This document shows, one piece after another, positions 29,735 through 30,664 of a DNA stretch of 30,664 nt. The notes under the pieces are model-generated. The model saw only the letters and a list, made by a program, of their open reading frames with translations. It made no database searches and was not told the DNA's origin. Origin of the DNA: Chromera velia. Its lineage: Eukaryota; Sar; Chromeraceae. The stretch spans positions 61,467 to 92,130 of the forward strand of contig JAHBMJ010003184.1 in assembly GCA_018398765.1 (NCBI GenBank), in the 5' to 3' direction. The stretch's first letter is position 1; each line of letters opens with the position of its first letter. The position numbers and the translations under genes are program-made.

Positions 29735-30585
29735 CACAGCAACCGTAACAAAACAGTGAGAGTTCCATGGACACTCCGTTCCTTTCTACTCCGTCTGTCT
29801 CTGATGAACAGAACAGACACAGAGTGACAAGGATCGTGAAGAAACCTACGCCCCTCTCTTCAGGTATACTCTCTCTTCTGTTTCTGTCATCTGCGCGTCT
29901 CTTTTGGAACTCTCTACTTTCTTATGTTTCCTTTCACTCTCCCCCTCAACACCCAGACAGACAGACACACAGAGGGAAAGTGAAGACAACAGGCAGAGAC
30001 AACCAGAGAAACAAAGCACTCGCATGATCCCTAAATTTTTAAATGTACACCCAGACGATAGCTCTCGACTTCTTCTTTCTTCCCCCCCCTGGCCCAGATA
30101 GGACAGAACACTCTGGTGAAGTAAACAATTTATACAACCCCCAATGCAATACAAAGATGGACGGAAGGAACGAAATCAGAGTGTAAAGGGGAAAACAAAG
30201 ACGAATCGAGACCCATCATCACCATCCTCATCCCCACATTCATTTCCCCACAAGAATTGCTTCTCTGCTTCTCCAATGATTGCTCCTTCTTCCTTTCTTC
30301 CTGTGTTTTTCTCGTATGACAATCTCCTCTCTCACCTCCAACCTTCACTTCATTCTTTTCTTTTCTTCTTTTCTCTCCCTTCATCTCAACCACCTGAATC
30401 CCCATGATATCTTCCTATCTGGAGAAACAAGACAGTCAGGATGCAAAGAGACACTGCGAGAGAACGAACCACCCAAAGCCACAACCACCTCAACACACAG
30501 TCTCCTTCCTTCTCACACCCCATCCTTCCTCCTCCCAAAATAAATTTCCCAAAACCCAATCCTCACAGATTCACTGACTTATGAG
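29735..30585. other. Pyrimidine-rich stretch without supported gene
   Basis: Long CT-rich tracts produce open frames on both strands, none with domain features. AACCGTAACA at 29740-29749 echoes the LTR-like end seen in the inverted repeat but lacks a matching purine tract. Confidence 0.5.
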
Positions 30586-30634
30586 TATGTCGCCGTGCCC
30601 CCATGGCACTACTGTTTATTTAGAAGGCGACATA
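30586..30634. other. Nested hairpin
   Basis: TATGTCGCC (30586-30594) pairs with GGCGACATA (30626-30634), and immediately inside GTGCC (30595-30599) pairs with GGCAC (30605-30609). It could be a transposon end or an RNA structure; nothing around it decides. Confidence 0.6.
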
Positions 30635-30664
30635 AAGTTTCTGAAACACAGCCAGCGAACCTAC

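Noticed and set aside
29740-29749. AACCGTAACA as a further LTR end
   Set aside because: Only about nine bases match the LTR-like border, and no purine tract or matching partner end is found nearby.

Overview
This is nuclear DNA from a protist-like eukaryote. Its genes are split by many short spliceosomal introns. Introns and intergenic DNA are packed with microsatellites, and there are non-LTR retrotransposons; nothing looks bacterial. A chromerid or other alveolate alga fits the intron-dense conserved genes, the microsatellite load and the many TGCATGCA motifs, but this is an inference, not a demonstrated assignment.

Layout, left to right. (1) 1-6970, minus strand: an ABCC/MRP-type ABC transporter with an intact 5' end, at least 12 exons, TMD1, NBD1 and TMD2; the gene leaves the window before NBD2. 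(2) About 7325-14985, minus strand: an almost full-length non-LTR retrotransposon (LINE) with a Pro/Ser-rich ORF1-like region, AP endonuclease, reverse transcriptase, zinc-binding C-terminal region and RNase H1 domain. It has at least 12 in-frame stop codons but no frameshift that I can confirm outside an assembly gap. (3) About 15545-16050, plus strand: the 5'-truncated 3' end of a second LINE with a 3'UTR hairpin and an (AATC)n tail. (4) 16050-18400: microsatellite-rich intergenic DNA. (5) 18479-24931 or further upstream, minus strand: a PP2A B56/B' regulatory subunit gene. I reconstruct 14 exons, all in matching phase. (6) 25000-27830: no convincing gene apart from a weak candidate first exon of the B56 gene. 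(7) 27840-29090: a large, near-perfect inverted repeat, two 573-bp arms around a 105-bp centre, carrying an LTR-boundary-like sequence and a tRNA-like B box. (8) 29090-30664: pyrimidine-rich DNA with weak ORFs and a terminal nested hairpin.

The two host genes are unrelated housekeeping functions (membrane export; phosphatase targeting) and share no operon-like logic. What unites the window is how the DNA has changed. Short direct duplications flank small AT-rich inserts exactly at exon edges in both host genes, and one of them forms a ready-made 53-bp intron. Splice sites merge into tetranucleotide repeats. LINE stop codons can all be explained by C-to-T changes.
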